Shown: positions 1 through 8,533, counted from the stretch's first letter. The stretch is 20,671 nt of DNA from UBA2239 sp050177075 (GCA_050177075.1 JBFXHL010000041.1:1-20671); one strand, 5' to 3'. Numbers and translations are program-made. The notes: generated by a model from the sequence alone, not told the origin.

Positions 1-88
1 CAACGCGGTGCACGGCTCCGACGGCCCCGATACCGCCAAGGTCGAGATCGCCTACTTCTTCCCGGCCCTGAACATTTACTCCCGTTAA
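1..88 (+). CDS. ndk: Nucleoside diphosphate kinase, C-terminal end (partial)
   Basis: Only the last 28 codons are present, in the frame that begins at base 2; the 5' part lies outside the window. The visible residues include NAVHGSDG followed by KVEIAYFFP. In nucleoside diphosphate kinases the His of the HGSD motif is the residue phosphorylated during transfer of the gamma phosphate from ATP to other NDPs. The short tail after the aromatic YFF segment is normal for the family. The TAA stop overlaps the ATG of rlmN by one base, so the two genes are probably co-transcribed and translationally coupled. ndk directly before rlmN is a known order in beta- and gammaproteobacteria. Confidence 0.9.
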   Translation, partial: NAVHGSDGPDTAKVEIAYFFPALNIYSR

Positions 89-1170
89 TGACGGTAAACC
101 TGCTCGACTTCAACCTTCAGCAACTCTCCGCCTTTCTTGAGGCGGCGGGGGAAAAGCTGTTCCGCGCCAAGCAACTGCTGCGCTGGATACACCAGTACGG
201 TGAAAGCGACTTTTCCGCCATGAGCGACCTTTCCAAGTCGCTGCGGGAGAAGTTGGCAGGAATCGCCAAGATCGAGCCGCCGCGGCTGCTGCGGGAGCAG
301 CAGTCCGCCGACGGTACCCGCAAGTGGCTGCTGGGCACCGACGTCGGCAACGCAGTGGAAGCGGTTTTCATTCCCGAAGACGATCGCGGCACCCTGTGCG
401 TTTCCACCCAGGTGGGGTGCGCCCTGGAGTGCGCCTTCTGCTCCACCGGCAAACAAGGTTTCAACCGCAATCTCGAAGTCTCCGAAATCATCGGCCAGTT
501 GTGGTGGGCCAACAAGGCCCTGGGGCGCGACCCGAAAGGGGAGCGCATCATCAGCAACGTGGTGCTGATGGGCATGGGCGAACCCTTGCTCAATTTCGAC
601 AACCTCGTCACCGCCCTCGACCTGATGCTGGACGATTTCGGCTACGGTCTTTCCCGGCGCCGCGTGACAGTCAGTACCTCCGGCATCATCCCGGCCATGG
701 ACCGCCTGCGGGATCGTTGCCCGGTGGCCCTGGCGGTATCCCTCCATGCGCCGAACGACGAGTTGCGCAACCGTCTGGTGCCCATCAATCAGAAATATCC
801 CCTCAAGGAGCTGATGGCGGCCTGCCGCCGTTACGTGGAAAAAGCCCCCAGGGATTTCATCACCTTCGAATACGTTCTCCTGGACGGCGTGAACGATACC
901 GATGCCCACGCGCGGGAGCTGATCGCCCTGACCCGGGGCGTCCCTTGCAAGTTCAACCTGATTCCCTTCAATCCCTTCACGGGATCGGGGTTCAACTGCT
1001 CCAAACCCGAGACCGTCAAACGCTTCCAGAACCTCCTGATGGAGGCCGGCATTATCACCACTACCCGTAAAACCCGCGGTGACGATATCGATGCCGCCTG
1101 CGGCCAACTCGCCGGCCAAGTCCAGGATAAATCCCGCCGCCGGGATAATGCCAAGGAGGCGATCCGATGA
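88..1170 (+). CDS. rlmN: Dual-specificity 23S rRNA/tRNA (adenine-C2)-methyltransferase RlmN
   Basis: This radical-SAM enzyme methylates C2 of A2503 in 23S rRNA and of A37 in some tRNAs, affecting the peptide exit tunnel and decoding accuracy. The 360-residue product has an N-terminal helical accessory domain (about 1-95). The [4Fe-4S]-binding CxxxCxxC motif is formed by C111, C115 and C118 in VGCALECAFCSTG. The SAM-binding region includes GMGEPLLN (about 162-169). The C-terminal Cys that forms the methyl-transfer intermediate is C338, in DDIDAACGQL. Length is normal for the family. The start overlaps the ndk stop by 1 nt and the end overlaps pilW by 4 nt (ATGA). All catalytic residues are present, so it should be active. 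Confidence 0.97.
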   Translation: MTVNLLDFNLQQLSAFLEAAGEKLFRAKQLLRWIHQYGESDFSAMSDLSKSLREKLAGIAKIEPPRLLREQQSADGTRKWLLGTDVGNAVEAVFIPEDDRGTLCVSTQVGCALECAFCSTGKQGFNRNLEVSEIIGQLWWANKALGRDPKGERIISNVVLMGMGEPLLNFDNLVTALDLMLDDFGYGLSRRRVTVSTSGIIPAMDRLRDRCPVALAVSLHAPNDELRNRLVPINQKYPLKELMAACRRYVEKAPRDFITFEYVLLDGVNDTDAHARELIALTRGVPCKFNLIPFNPFTGSGFNCSKPETVKRFQNLLMEAGIITTTRKTRGDDIDAACGQLAGQVQDKSRRRDNAKEAIR

Positions 1171-1991
1171 GGCGCTGGCTGATTATCGCTTTCTGGCTGG
1201 CAGGGAGTCCTCTGTCTGCCCATGCAGGCCTGACCGATACGTTGATCCTGTCTACCTTCACCAATCATCTGGCTGCCGCGGATACGGGCAACATGCCCAC
1301 CGAGGGCGTTCCGTCCTCCCCGACCTATCGGGCGCAGGTCCATACCGAATTGGGCGTGGCATATTTTTCCCGGGGCCAGTTAAGCATTGCTCTTCAGGAA
1401 CTCAACGAAGCCATTAGCGCCGACTCGGGCTACGCACCGGCCTACAATGTGCTCGGTCTGCTCTACATGCAATTGCAGGAAAACGACAAGGCCCGCCGCA
1501 GCTTTGAAAGGGCCGTCAGCCTGGCGCCGAACGATTCGGAAGTACAAAACAACTACGGCTGGTTCTTGTGCCAAACCGGCCAACCCAAGGAAGCGATCGA
1601 GCACTTCAAGCAGGCCCTGAAGAACCCGCTCTACGCCACCCCGGAAAAACCCAATTTCAATGCCGGCATCTGCACCATGAAGCTGGGGGATGACGCGGCT
1701 GCCGAGGGATACTTCAACAGAGCCATCCAGTTGCAGCCTCGCATGGCGCCGGCACTTTACTACCTGGGGGAGATTTCCTTCAAACGCTCCGATTACACCC
1801 AGGCCAAAACCTTTATCGACCGCTACATGCAGTTGATGCTCGAGCCCTCGGCGGAAGCCCTGTGGCTGGCCGTTCGCATCGCTCACCTGTCTGGCGACCG
1901 CCAGGCTGAAGCGCAGTACAACTTCATGTTGCGCAAACGTTACCCGGATTCCAAGGAAGCCCAATTGCTGCGGGAGGGACGTTACGAATGA
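1167..1991 (+). CDS. pilW: Type IV pilus biogenesis/stability TPR protein PilW (PilF family), no lipobox cysteine
   Basis: PilW/PilF proteins are periplasm-facing TPR pilotins that help the PilQ secretin assemble in the outer membrane. The 274-residue product begins with a hydrophobic export signal (MRRWLIIAFWLAGSPLSAHA) and then has about five TPR units between residues 57 and 230, with repeated G-x3-Y-F/Y and A-x3-F patterns. The start is fixed by a strong Shine-Dalgarno (AAGGAGG, 1153-1159) seven bases before the ATG. The gene overlaps rlmN and rodZ by 4 nt each. One odd point: family members I know are lipoproteins with LAGC at the end of the signal. Here the aligned residues read LAGS, and cleavage after AHA by signal peptidase I is more likely. 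Two cysteines remain (C135, C169). The family call rests on TPR content plus the conserved rlmN-pilW-rodZ order. Confidence 0.88.
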   Translation: MRRWLIIAFWLAGSPLSAHAGLTDTLILSTFTNHLAAADTGNMPTEGVPSSPTYRAQVHTELGVAYFSRGQLSIALQELNEAISADSGYAPAYNVLGLLYMQLQENDKARRSFERAVSLAPNDSEVQNNYGWFLCQTGQPKEAIEHFKQALKNPLYATPEKPNFNAGICTMKLGDDAAAEGYFNRAIQLQPRMAPALYYLGEISFKRSDYTQAKTFIDRYMQLMLEPSAEALWLAVRIAHLSGDRQAEAQYNFMLRKRYPDSKEAQLLREGRYE

Positions 1992-2836
1992 CCGAAGAGA
2001 CACTTGAACAGGTCCAAGAGACTGTCTCACCGGAAGTGGGAGAGACGGCACCCCTTCCCCAGAACAGCGCGGGCACCTTGCTGCGGCAGGCGCGGGAGAA
2101 CTCCGGCTTCAGTGTTGTCGAAATCGCCCGCCAGCTCAAGTTGGGCGCGCGCCAAATCGAAGCCCTGGAGGAGGACGATTTCGACAAGCTACCGGGGCCG
2201 ACCTTCGTCCGCGGTTTCATCCGCAATTACGCCAAGCTGCTGCAAATCGACCCCAGCCCCATCCTGGACGCTTATCTGCGCACCGACCCGCAGTCGCCGG
2301 CCCAAGTCATTACCGCTCCCGAGGATCAGGTTAGCTTTAGCGAGCACCCCAAAGGTTTTCAAATACGTTATGGAATCGCCTTGGCCGTCGCCGTGGCGGT
2401 GGCCGGAGCCGCTCTTTACCACTGGTCGCCCGTGAAGGGAGCCGCCCCCATTTCCGACAGCGTCAGCAAGCATACCGAGATAACGCTCCCGCCCCCGGAA
2501 GAGAATAGACCCGTGCCGGTCGCCCCCGTAGCCGCCGAGCCTGCCGCCGCAATGCCTCAGCAGCAAGCGGCCCCCCCGACCACCACTCCCAGCGAAGCAC
2601 TGCCGGCTGTTACATTGACTTTCAGCGGCAATTCCTGGGTCGAAATCCGTGACCGCCAGGGAAAAATCGTTTTTTCCCAGCTTAATCCTGCCGGGACGCA
2701 ACAGACGATACAGGCAGCGCCTCCGCTTGAGCTGGTGATCGGCAACGCCCCCACCGTCAAATTGAGCTACAAGGGAAAGCCCGTTGATTTGACGGCCTTC
2801 ACCCGCTCCGACGTGGCCCGTATCACCCTGGACTGA
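1988..2836 (+). CDS. rodZ: Cytoskeleton protein RodZ
   Basis: RodZ links the MreB cytoskeleton to the cell-wall elongation machinery and sets rod shape. The 282-residue product has the expected order of parts. A cytoplasmic helix-turn-helix domain spans about 28-97 (LLRQARENSGFSVVEIARQL, then the conserved FVRGFIRNYAKLL). A single membrane segment lies at about 127-145, rich in Ala and Val. A Pro/Ala-rich periplasmic linker covers about 160-205, and a C-terminal beta-rich DUF4115 domain (about 208-282) contains the typical SWVEIRD. A GGGAGGG Shine-Dalgarno at 1972-1978 inside pilW supports this start, which overlaps the pilW stop as ATGA. The gene ends 3 nt before ispG. Domain order and length are ordinary. 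Confidence 0.95.
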   Translation: MTEETLEQVQETVSPEVGETAPLPQNSAGTLLRQARENSGFSVVEIARQLKLGARQIEALEEDDFDKLPGPTFVRGFIRNYAKLLQIDPSPILDAYLRTDPQSPAQVITAPEDQVSFSEHPKGFQIRYGIALAVAVAVAGAALYHWSPVKGAAPISDSVSKHTEITLPPPEENRPVPVAPVAAEPAAAMPQQQAAPPTTTPSEALPAVTLTFSGNSWVEIRDRQGKIVFSQLNPAGTQQTIQAAPPLELVIGNAPTVKLSYKGKPVDLTAFTRSDVARITLD

Positions 2837-2839
2837 ATC

Positions 2840-3937
2840 ATGCACCGCCACCAGATTCCCCGCCGGAAAAGCCGGCAAATTCGCGTTGGCAACGTCCTGG
2901 TGGGAGGCGATGCCCCCATCAGCGTCCAGACCATGACCAATACCGACACCTGCGACGTGGCCGCCACCGTGGAGCAGATTCGCCGCTCGGCCAAAGCCGG
3001 CGCCGACATCGTGCGCGTTTCAGTACCTACCATGGAAGCCGCGGAGGCTTTCGGCGAAATCAAGAAACAGTCGCCGGTGCCACTGGTGACGGATATTCAC
3101 TTCGACTACAAAATCGCCCTGCGGGTCGCCGAACTGGGAGCGGACTGCCTTCGCATCAACCCCGGCAATATCGGCCGCGAGGACCGGGTGAGGGCAGTGG
3201 TGGAATCCGCACGCGACCACGGGATTCCCATTCGCATCGGCGTCAACGCCGGTTCCCTGGAAAAGGACCTGCAGCAGAAATACGGCGAGCCCACCCCCGA
3301 GGCCATGGTGGAATCGGCCATGCGCCACATCGAAATCCTCGAAAAACTGAATTTTCCCGACTTCAAGGTCAGCCTCAAAGCTTCCGACGTTTTCACCACG
3401 GTGGAAGCCTATAAACTGCTCGCCAACCAAATCGAACAGCCTCTCCACCTCGGCATCACCGAGGCGGGCGGCCTCCGCTCCGGCAGTGTGAAATCCGCTA
3501 TCGGATTGGGATTGCTCCTCGCCCAAGGCATCGGCGACACCCTCCGAGTTTCCCTGGCGGCGGATGTGGTGGAAGAGGTGAAAGTTGGCTTCGACATCCT
3601 GAAAAGCCTGCATCTGCGCCAGAAGGGGATCAACATCATTGCCTGTCCCACTTGTTCCCGCCAGGAATTCGATGTCATCAAGACCGTCAATGCCCTGGAG
3701 GAACGGCTGGAAGACATCACCGAACATCTGGACGTAGCGGTTATCGGCTGCGTGGTAAACGGCCCCGGCGAAGCGAGGGAGGCTCACCTCGGCGTTACCG
3801 GCGGCTCGCCCAATCTGCTGTTGTATGCGGACGGCAAGCCGGAAGAAAAAATCAAGGAAGAGGGGCTGGTCGACCTGCTGGAACAGCGTATCCGCGCCAA
3901 GGTTGCCGCCATGAAGGCCGACAAACCCCGGGACTGA
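2840..3937 (+). CDS. ispG: 4-hydroxy-3-methylbut-2-en-1-yl diphosphate synthase IspG (GcpE)
   Basis: IspG carries out the penultimate step of the MEP isoprenoid pathway: reductive ring opening of methylerythritol cyclodiphosphate to HMBPP using a [4Fe-4S] cluster. The 365-residue product has the N-terminal TIM-barrel part (VGGDAPISVQTMTNT, about 21-35; LRINPGN, about 104-110). The C-terminal cluster domain has C269 and C272 in ACPTCSRQEFD, C304 in IGCVVNGPGEA, and E311 just after as the fourth cluster ligand or catalytic Glu. It closely follows the short E. coli-type form (372 residues). From memory, many betaproteobacterial IspG proteins are longer, over 400 residues, because of an insertion. 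It lies 3 nt after rodZ and is likely in the same operon. Confidence 0.97.
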   Translation: MHRHQIPRRKSRQIRVGNVLVGGDAPISVQTMTNTDTCDVAATVEQIRRSAKAGADIVRVSVPTMEAAEAFGEIKKQSPVPLVTDIHFDYKIALRVAELGADCLRINPGNIGREDRVRAVVESARDHGIPIRIGVNAGSLEKDLQQKYGEPTPEAMVESAMRHIEILEKLNFPDFKVSLKASDVFTTVEAYKLLANQIEQPLHLGITEAGGLRSGSVKSAIGLGLLLAQGIGDTLRVSLAADVVEEVKVGFDILKSLHLRQKGINIIACPTCSRQEFDVIKTVNALEERLEDITEHLDVAVIGCVVNGPGEAREAHLGVTGGSPNLLLYADGKPEEKIKEEGLVDLLEQRIRAKVAAMKADKPRD

Positions 3938-3973
3938 GCCCTCCAACTATTTACCCAATTATTTCAGAGCACC

Positions 3974-5236
3974 ATGAGCAACACCATCCAAGCCGTGCGC
4001 GGCATGAACGACGTTCTTCCCGACCACTCCCATAGCTGGGAGTTTTTCGAGGAAACCATCCGCGACTGGCTCCATGCCTACGGCTATCGCAACATCCGCA
4101 TGCCCATTGTCGAGCAGACCGGCCTGTTCAAGCGCGCCATCGGCGAAGTCACCGACATCGTCGAAAAGGAGATGTATACCTTCATCGACAGTCTTAACGG
4201 CGAAAGCCTGACCCTGCGCCCGGAGGGAACCGCCGGCTGCGTGCGCGCCGTTCTGCAACACAACCTCCTGTACAATGCCCCCCAGCGTCTCTGGTACATG
4301 GGCCCCATGTTCCGCCATGAGCGCCCCCAGAAAGGGCGCTACCGCCAGTTCCACCAAGTGGGCGTGGAATCCTTGGGCTTCGCCGGACCGGACATGGATG
4401 CGGAACAGATCATCATGGGCGCGCGCCTGTGGAAAAAGCTCGGCCTGAGCGATATCGCCCTCCAGATCAACACCCTGGGCAGCAGCGAAGACCGGGCCCG
4501 CTACCGTTCCCGCCTGGTCAAATACCTGGAGGGGCACCTCGATCAACTGGACGAGGACTCCCGCCGCCGCCTTCACAGCAATCCGCTGCGGGTGCTGGAC
4601 AGCAAGAATCCCTCGATGCAAGGCATCATCGAAGGAGCGCCGCGGCTGCTGGACGACTTGGGCGAAGATGCCCTGAAGCATTTCGAGGACCTGCAAAGCA
4701 TGCTGCGCGCCGCCGGGGTGGAGTTCGAAATCAACACCCGTCTGGTGCGGGGGCTGGATTATTACAACTACAGCGTGTTCGAATGGGTGACCGATCGGCT
4801 TGGTGCCCAAGGCACGGTGTGCGCCGGCGGCCGCTATGACGGACTGGTCGAACAGCTCGGCGGCAAGCCGGCTCCCGCCTGCGGCTTCGCCATGGGCGTG
4901 GAGCGCCTGCTGGCCCTGATGGAAGAACAGCAGGTGGATATCCCGCAAGCCGCTCCGGATGCTTACGTCGTTCACGTGGGCGAAGCCGCGGACCGCTTCG
5001 CCTTGAGCGCCGTGGAACAATTGCGTGACGCCGGCGTCCGCGCCGTGCTGCACTGCGGCGGAGGAAGCTTCAAAGCCCAGATGAAGAAGGCCGACCAAAG
5101 CGGCGCCCGCTATGCCTTAATCATCGGCGACAATGAAGCCGCCGCGGGCCAGATTGCCGTCAAACCCCTGCGGGTTCCCGGGGAGCAATCCATGCTCGGC
5201 GTGGCCGAAACCGCCGACATTCTCAAACAACGTTAA
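3974..5236 (+). CDS. hisS: Histidyl-tRNA synthetase
   Basis: This class II aminoacyl-tRNA synthetase charges tRNA-His in the cytoplasm. The 420-residue product has all family signatures. AVRGMNDVLP is at 7-16, LRPEGTA at 81-87, and motif 2 (MFRHERPQKGRYRQFHQ) at about 112-128. The histidine-specific LVRGLDYYNYSVFEW is at about 257-271 and CAGGRYDGL at about 283-291. Motif 3 (FAMGVERLL) is at about 305-313, and an anticodon-binding domain fills about 328-420. The length is normal. The Shine-Dalgarno is weak and the 36-nt gap after ispG has no obvious promoter or terminator. A non-catalytic paralogue, hisZ, lies about 7 kb downstream; this copy has the full catalytic and anticodon domains and is the true synthetase. 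Confidence 0.98.
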   Translation: MSNTIQAVRGMNDVLPDHSHSWEFFEETIRDWLHAYGYRNIRMPIVEQTGLFKRAIGEVTDIVEKEMYTFIDSLNGESLTLRPEGTAGCVRAVLQHNLLYNAPQRLWYMGPMFRHERPQKGRYRQFHQVGVESLGFAGPDMDAEQIIMGARLWKKLGLSDIALQINTLGSSEDRARYRSRLVKYLEGHLDQLDEDSRRRLHSNPLRVLDSKNPSMQGIIEGAPRLLDDLGEDALKHFEDLQSMLRAAGVEFEINTRLVRGLDYYNYSVFEWVTDRLGAQGTVCAGGRYDGLVEQLGGKPAPACGFAMGVERLLALMEEQQVDIPQAAPDAYVVHVGEAADRFALSAVEQLRDAGVRAVLHCGGGSFKAQMKKADQSGARYALIIGDNEAAAGQIAVKPLRVPGEQSMLGVAETADILKQR

Positions 5237-5253
5237 ACCATATCGGGAAAACC

Positions 5254-5880
5254 ATGTACGACCTCGAAGAACAGGAACAGCTTGACGCCCTCAAGGCGTG
5301 GTGGAAACAGCATGGCAAGACGGTGATCGTTGCGGCGGCGGTAGGCATTGCCGTAGCCGCCGGCATTCAGGGCTGGCGCTATTACCAAAAAACGCAAACC
5401 GCCAATGCCGCAACGCTTTACCAGGGTCTGCAGGATGCCCTGCAAATGCGTGACCTGAAGAAAGTGCGCGATGCCGCCGGGCAATTGATCGACAAGTACC
5501 CCTCCACTCCTTACGCCGCCAGAGCTGCCATGATCGCTTCCGCCGCCAACTCCGGCAACGGTGACGACAAAAGCGCCAAAGCCCAGTTGCAATGGGTAGT
5601 GGAGCACGCCAAGGAATCCCAGCTCCAGGATACCGCTCGCTTGAGGCTGGCTGGTCTTCTCCTGCAGGAAAAGCAATACGACGCCGCAACCAAACTCCTG
5701 GATGCCCAACATGACCCGGCCTTCGACGGCCTGTATGCGGACCTCAAGGGCGATCTCCTGTCCCTGCAGGGCAAAACCGACGAGGCAAAGAAAGCCTATC
5801 GAACCGCGCTGGAAAAACTGGACCAGAAGGGTGAGTATCGCAATCTGGTGCAAATGAAACTGGACGCCCTGGGAGGCTGA
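5254..5880 (+). CDS. YfgM-type ancillary SecYEG/BamB-neighbour protein (TPR_21 domain)
   Basis: The 208-residue product has a short acidic cytoplasmic N-terminus (MYDLEEQEQLDALKAWW), one membrane segment at about 23-40 and a periplasmic alpha-helical TPR-like domain from about 50 to the end. E. coli YfgM has the same layout; there it binds SecYEG and PpiD and helps pass proteins to periplasmic chaperones. The order hisS, yfgM-like, bamB, der is the same as in E. coli and many other proteobacteria, and this conserved order is the main support for the name. It ends 2 nt before bamB, and its last codons contain the bamB Shine-Dalgarno. Overall sequence conservation in this family is low, so the precise role is inferred. 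Confidence 0.9.
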   Translation: MYDLEEQEQLDALKAWWKQHGKTVIVAAAVGIAVAAGIQGWRYYQKTQTANAATLYQGLQDALQMRDLKKVRDAAGQLIDKYPSTPYAARAAMIASAANSGNGDDKSAKAQLQWVVEHAKESQLQDTARLRLAGLLLQEKQYDAATKLLDAQHDPAFDGLYADLKGDLLSLQGKTDEAKKAYRTALEKLDQKGEYRNLVQMKLDALGG

Positions 5881-5882
5881 CC

Positions 5883-7067
5883 ATGCGCAACTTCCGCTCC
5901 GCCGCCCGCATTCTGTTGGCCATGGGACTGGCCGCCCAGCTTGCCGCCTGCTCCAACCTGAAGGAGAACGTCTCCACCGGTTTCGGGCTCTTCGGCAGCA
6001 AGGACAACAGCATCAAACCTGCCGCCCTCGTCGACTTCAAGCCCTCCCTCGCCCTGGGCACGGCGTGGCGCGCCTCGGTGGGAGAGGCGGGAGACTATGT
6101 CTTCTTCCCCGCGCTTTACGGCAACAGCATCTTCGCCGCCGGTCACGACGGCAAGATTTCCCGTTTCGAGGCCGACAGCGGCCGGACTGTGTGGACGGTG
6201 GATGCCGGCAAGAAACTCACCGGGGGTGTCGGCGTGGGGGAGGGAATTGTTGTCGTGGGCACCCCTGAGGCGCAACTCCTGGCTTTCGACGAAGGCGACG
6301 GCCATCCCTTGTGGCAGGCGCGGCTGAGCGGTGAAATCCTGAGCGCCCCCGCCATCCTCAACGACGTGGTGGTCGTGCGGACCGGCGACGGCCGCCTTTA
6401 CGGCCTCAATGCCCGTGACGGCAAGCGCAAATGGACATATCTGCGCCCCAACCCGGCCTTGACCCTGCGCAGCTACGCCGGCGCCCTAGTGGAGCGCGGA
6501 GCCGTGTTTTCCGGCTTCGCGGGGGGCAAGCTGGCCGCCCTCGATCTCGGCACCGGCGCCGTCGGCTGGGAAGCCAACGTGGCCTTGCCTCACGGCGTCA
6601 CCGAACTGGAACGCATCGCCGACATCACCAGCACGCCTGTGGCCGACAGCGGCCAAATCTATGCCGTGGCCTACCAGGGTCGCGTGGCGAGTATCGACAT
6701 TCCCAGCGGCAACATTGTCTGGGCGCGGGACATGTCCAGTTTTTCCGGCCTGGCCGTCGATGGCTACAACGTTTACGTCAGCGACGCCAAAGGAGCCGTC
6801 GTGGCTCTCGACCGCGCCAGCGGCGCCAGCATGTGGAAGCAGGACAAGCTGACCGCCCGCCAGCTTTCCGCTCCGGCCGTGCTGGGACGCTACGTGGTGG
6901 TGGGCGATCTGGAAGGCTACGTCCATTTCCTCTCCCGGGATGACGGTTCCTTCGCCGGACGCATCGCCACCGACGGCAGCCCGATCCGCGCCCGTCCCAT
7001 CGATATCGGCGGCGGGGTGCTGGTACAGACCAGCAAAGGCGGCCTCTATGTCATTCGCCCCCAATAA
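5883..7067 (+). CDS. bamB: Outer-membrane assembly lipoprotein BamB
   Basis: BamB is the beta-propeller lipoprotein of the BAM complex, which folds beta-barrel proteins into the outer membrane. The 394-residue product begins with a lipoprotein signal whose lipobox is LAAC, making C23 the lipidated residue. The rest is made of repeated PQQ-like blades, seen as recurring G-x-hydrophobic-Y/F-A-x-D and W-x3-L patterns (for example GKISRFEADSG, GRLYGLNARDGKRKW, GKLAALDLGTG, GRVASIDIPSG). A GGGAGG Shine-Dalgarno at 5871-5876 sits six bases before the ATG, inside the yfgM-like gene. The placement between yfgM and der is conserved. The C-terminus (GLYVIRPQ) closes the last blade, so the gene looks complete. 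Confidence 0.96.
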   Translation: MRNFRSAARILLAMGLAAQLAACSNLKENVSTGFGLFGSKDNSIKPAALVDFKPSLALGTAWRASVGEAGDYVFFPALYGNSIFAAGHDGKISRFEADSGRTVWTVDAGKKLTGGVGVGEGIVVVGTPEAQLLAFDEGDGHPLWQARLSGEILSAPAILNDVVVVRTGDGRLYGLNARDGKRKWTYLRPNPALTLRSYAGALVERGAVFSGFAGGKLAALDLGTGAVGWEANVALPHGVTELERIADITSTPVADSGQIYAVAYQGRVASIDIPSGNIVWARDMSSFSGLAVDGYNVYVSDAKGAVVALDRASGASMWKQDKLTARQLSAPAVLGRYVVVGDLEGYVHFLSRDDGSFAGRIATDGSPIRARPIDIGGGVLVQTSKGGLYVIRPQ

Positions 7068-7085
7068 CAGAATCGGCTTTTAACG

Positions 7086-8483
7086 ATGAAACCCACCCTC
7101 GCATTGGTCGGTCGGCCCAACGTCGGCAAATCGACCCTCTTCAACCGCCTGACCAAGAGCCGTGACGCCATCGTGGCGGACATGCCCGGTTTGACCCGGG
7201 ACCGTCATTACGGCCACGGCGTCATTGGCGAGAAACCCTTTCTGGTGGTGGACACCGGCGGGTTCGAGCCGGTGGCGAGCGAGGGAATCTTCCATGAAAT
7301 GGCCAAGCAGACCCTGTTGGCGGTCGACGAGGCCGACGTGGTGGTGTTCGTGGTGGATGCCCGCCAAGGCTTGACCCCCCAAGACAAAATCATCGCTGAC
7401 CGGCTACGCAAATCCAGCTGCAAGGTGCTGGTGGCCGTCAATAAGGCAGAGGGATTGCCTCGCCAGGTGGTGGCAGCGGAATTTTACGAACTCGGCCTCG
7501 GCGACCCATATCCCATTTCCGCCACCCACGGCGACAACGTGCATCACCTAGTAGAACTGGCCCTGGAGGATTTTCCCCTTGAACAGGAAGGGGAGGGCGA
7601 GGACGATCACCCGAAGATCGCCGTGGTCGGCCGCCCCAACGTGGGCAAATCCACCCTCATCAACAGCCTGGTCGGCGAGGAGCGGGTTATCGCCTTCGAC
7701 CTGCCGGGCACCACCCGTGACAGCATTTACGTGGATTTCGACCGGGATGGCCAGCACTACACCTTGATCGACACCGCTGGCATACGAAAGAAAGGCAAGG
7801 TTTTCGAGTCCATTGAAAAATTCTCGGTGGTCAAAACCCTGCAGGCCATCGAAGACGCCAACGTCGTGGTTCTGGTGCTGGATGCCCGGCAGGACATCTC
7901 CGAGCAGGATGCCCACATCGCCGGTTTCATCCTGGAAAGCGGCCGTGCCCTGGTGGTGGCCCTCAACAAATGGGATGGCCTTGACCGCGATTCCCGGGAG
8001 CGCATCAAGGCGGACATGGAGCGTAAGCTGAGTTTCCTCTCCTTCGCGCGCCTGCATTACATCTCCGCCCTCAAGGGCAGCGGACTGGGCGGTCTGCTGG
8101 CGTCGATCAACGAAGCCTATGCAGCGGCCATGGCCAAGCTTTCCACTCCCAAACTCACCCGTACCCTCCACGATGCCGTGGCGAAACATCAGCCGCCCAT
8201 CGTCGGTCTGCACCGTCCCAAGCTGCGCTATGCCCACCAGGGGGGGAGCAATCCTCCGGTGATCGTGATTCACGGCAATGCCCTGGAAAGCGTGCCGGAA
8301 CACTACCGCCGCTATCTGGAAAAGACCTTCCGCGATGCCTTTAAGCTCCAAGGCACGCCCTTGCGCGTCCAGTTCAAGCAGGGCCACAACCCCTATGCGG
8401 ACAAGAAAGCGGCGCCTCTGACGAAGCGGCAGGAAAACAAGGCCCGGCGAGAAAAGCGCTTCCGCAATAAGGCCTACGGATAA
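7086..8483 (+). CDS. der: GTPase Der (EngA), 50S ribosome assembly factor
   Basis: Der is an essential GTPase with two tandem G domains that acts in late 50S subunit maturation. The 465-residue product has a first G domain with P-loop GRPNVGKST at 9-17, DMPGLTRDR at 32-40 and DTGG at 56-59. After an acidic linker (about 165-175) comes a second G domain with GRPNVGKST at 182-190, DLPGTTRDS at 205-213, DTAG at 229-232 and NKWD at 294-297. A KH-like C-terminal domain and a very basic tail follow. The base-specificity motif of the first G domain reads NKAE (119-122), with Glu in place of the usual Asp; I believe this occurs in other betaproteobacteria. It follows bamB by 18 nt, with a poor Shine-Dalgarno. 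Confidence 0.97.
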   Translation: MKPTLALVGRPNVGKSTLFNRLTKSRDAIVADMPGLTRDRHYGHGVIGEKPFLVVDTGGFEPVASEGIFHEMAKQTLLAVDEADVVVFVVDARQGLTPQDKIIADRLRKSSCKVLVAVNKAEGLPRQVVAAEFYELGLGDPYPISATHGDNVHHLVELALEDFPLEQEGEGEDDHPKIAVVGRPNVGKSTLINSLVGEERVIAFDLPGTTRDSIYVDFDRDGQHYTLIDTAGIRKKGKVFESIEKFSVVKTLQAIEDANVVVLVLDARQDISEQDAHIAGFILESGRALVVALNKWDGLDRDSRERIKADMERKLSFLSFARLHYISALKGSGLGGLLASINEAYAAAMAKLSTPKLTRTLHDAVAKHQPPIVGLHRPKLRYAHQGGSNPPVIVIHGNALESVPEHYRRYLEKTFRDAFKLQGTPLRVQFKQGHNPYADKKAAPLTKRQENKARREKRFRNKAYG

Positions 8484-8533
8484 ACCTTCCTGGATGCATT
8501 CGCCCCATCCCCGCCACGGATACGAAAAATGGA

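Noticed and set aside
3959..5098. Long open frames on the minus strand opposite hisS, rlmN, purA and others
   Set aside because: They mirror the codon pattern of the real genes in GC-rich DNA, have low-complexity His/Gln/Gly/Val-rich products, and no ribosome sites or family motifs.
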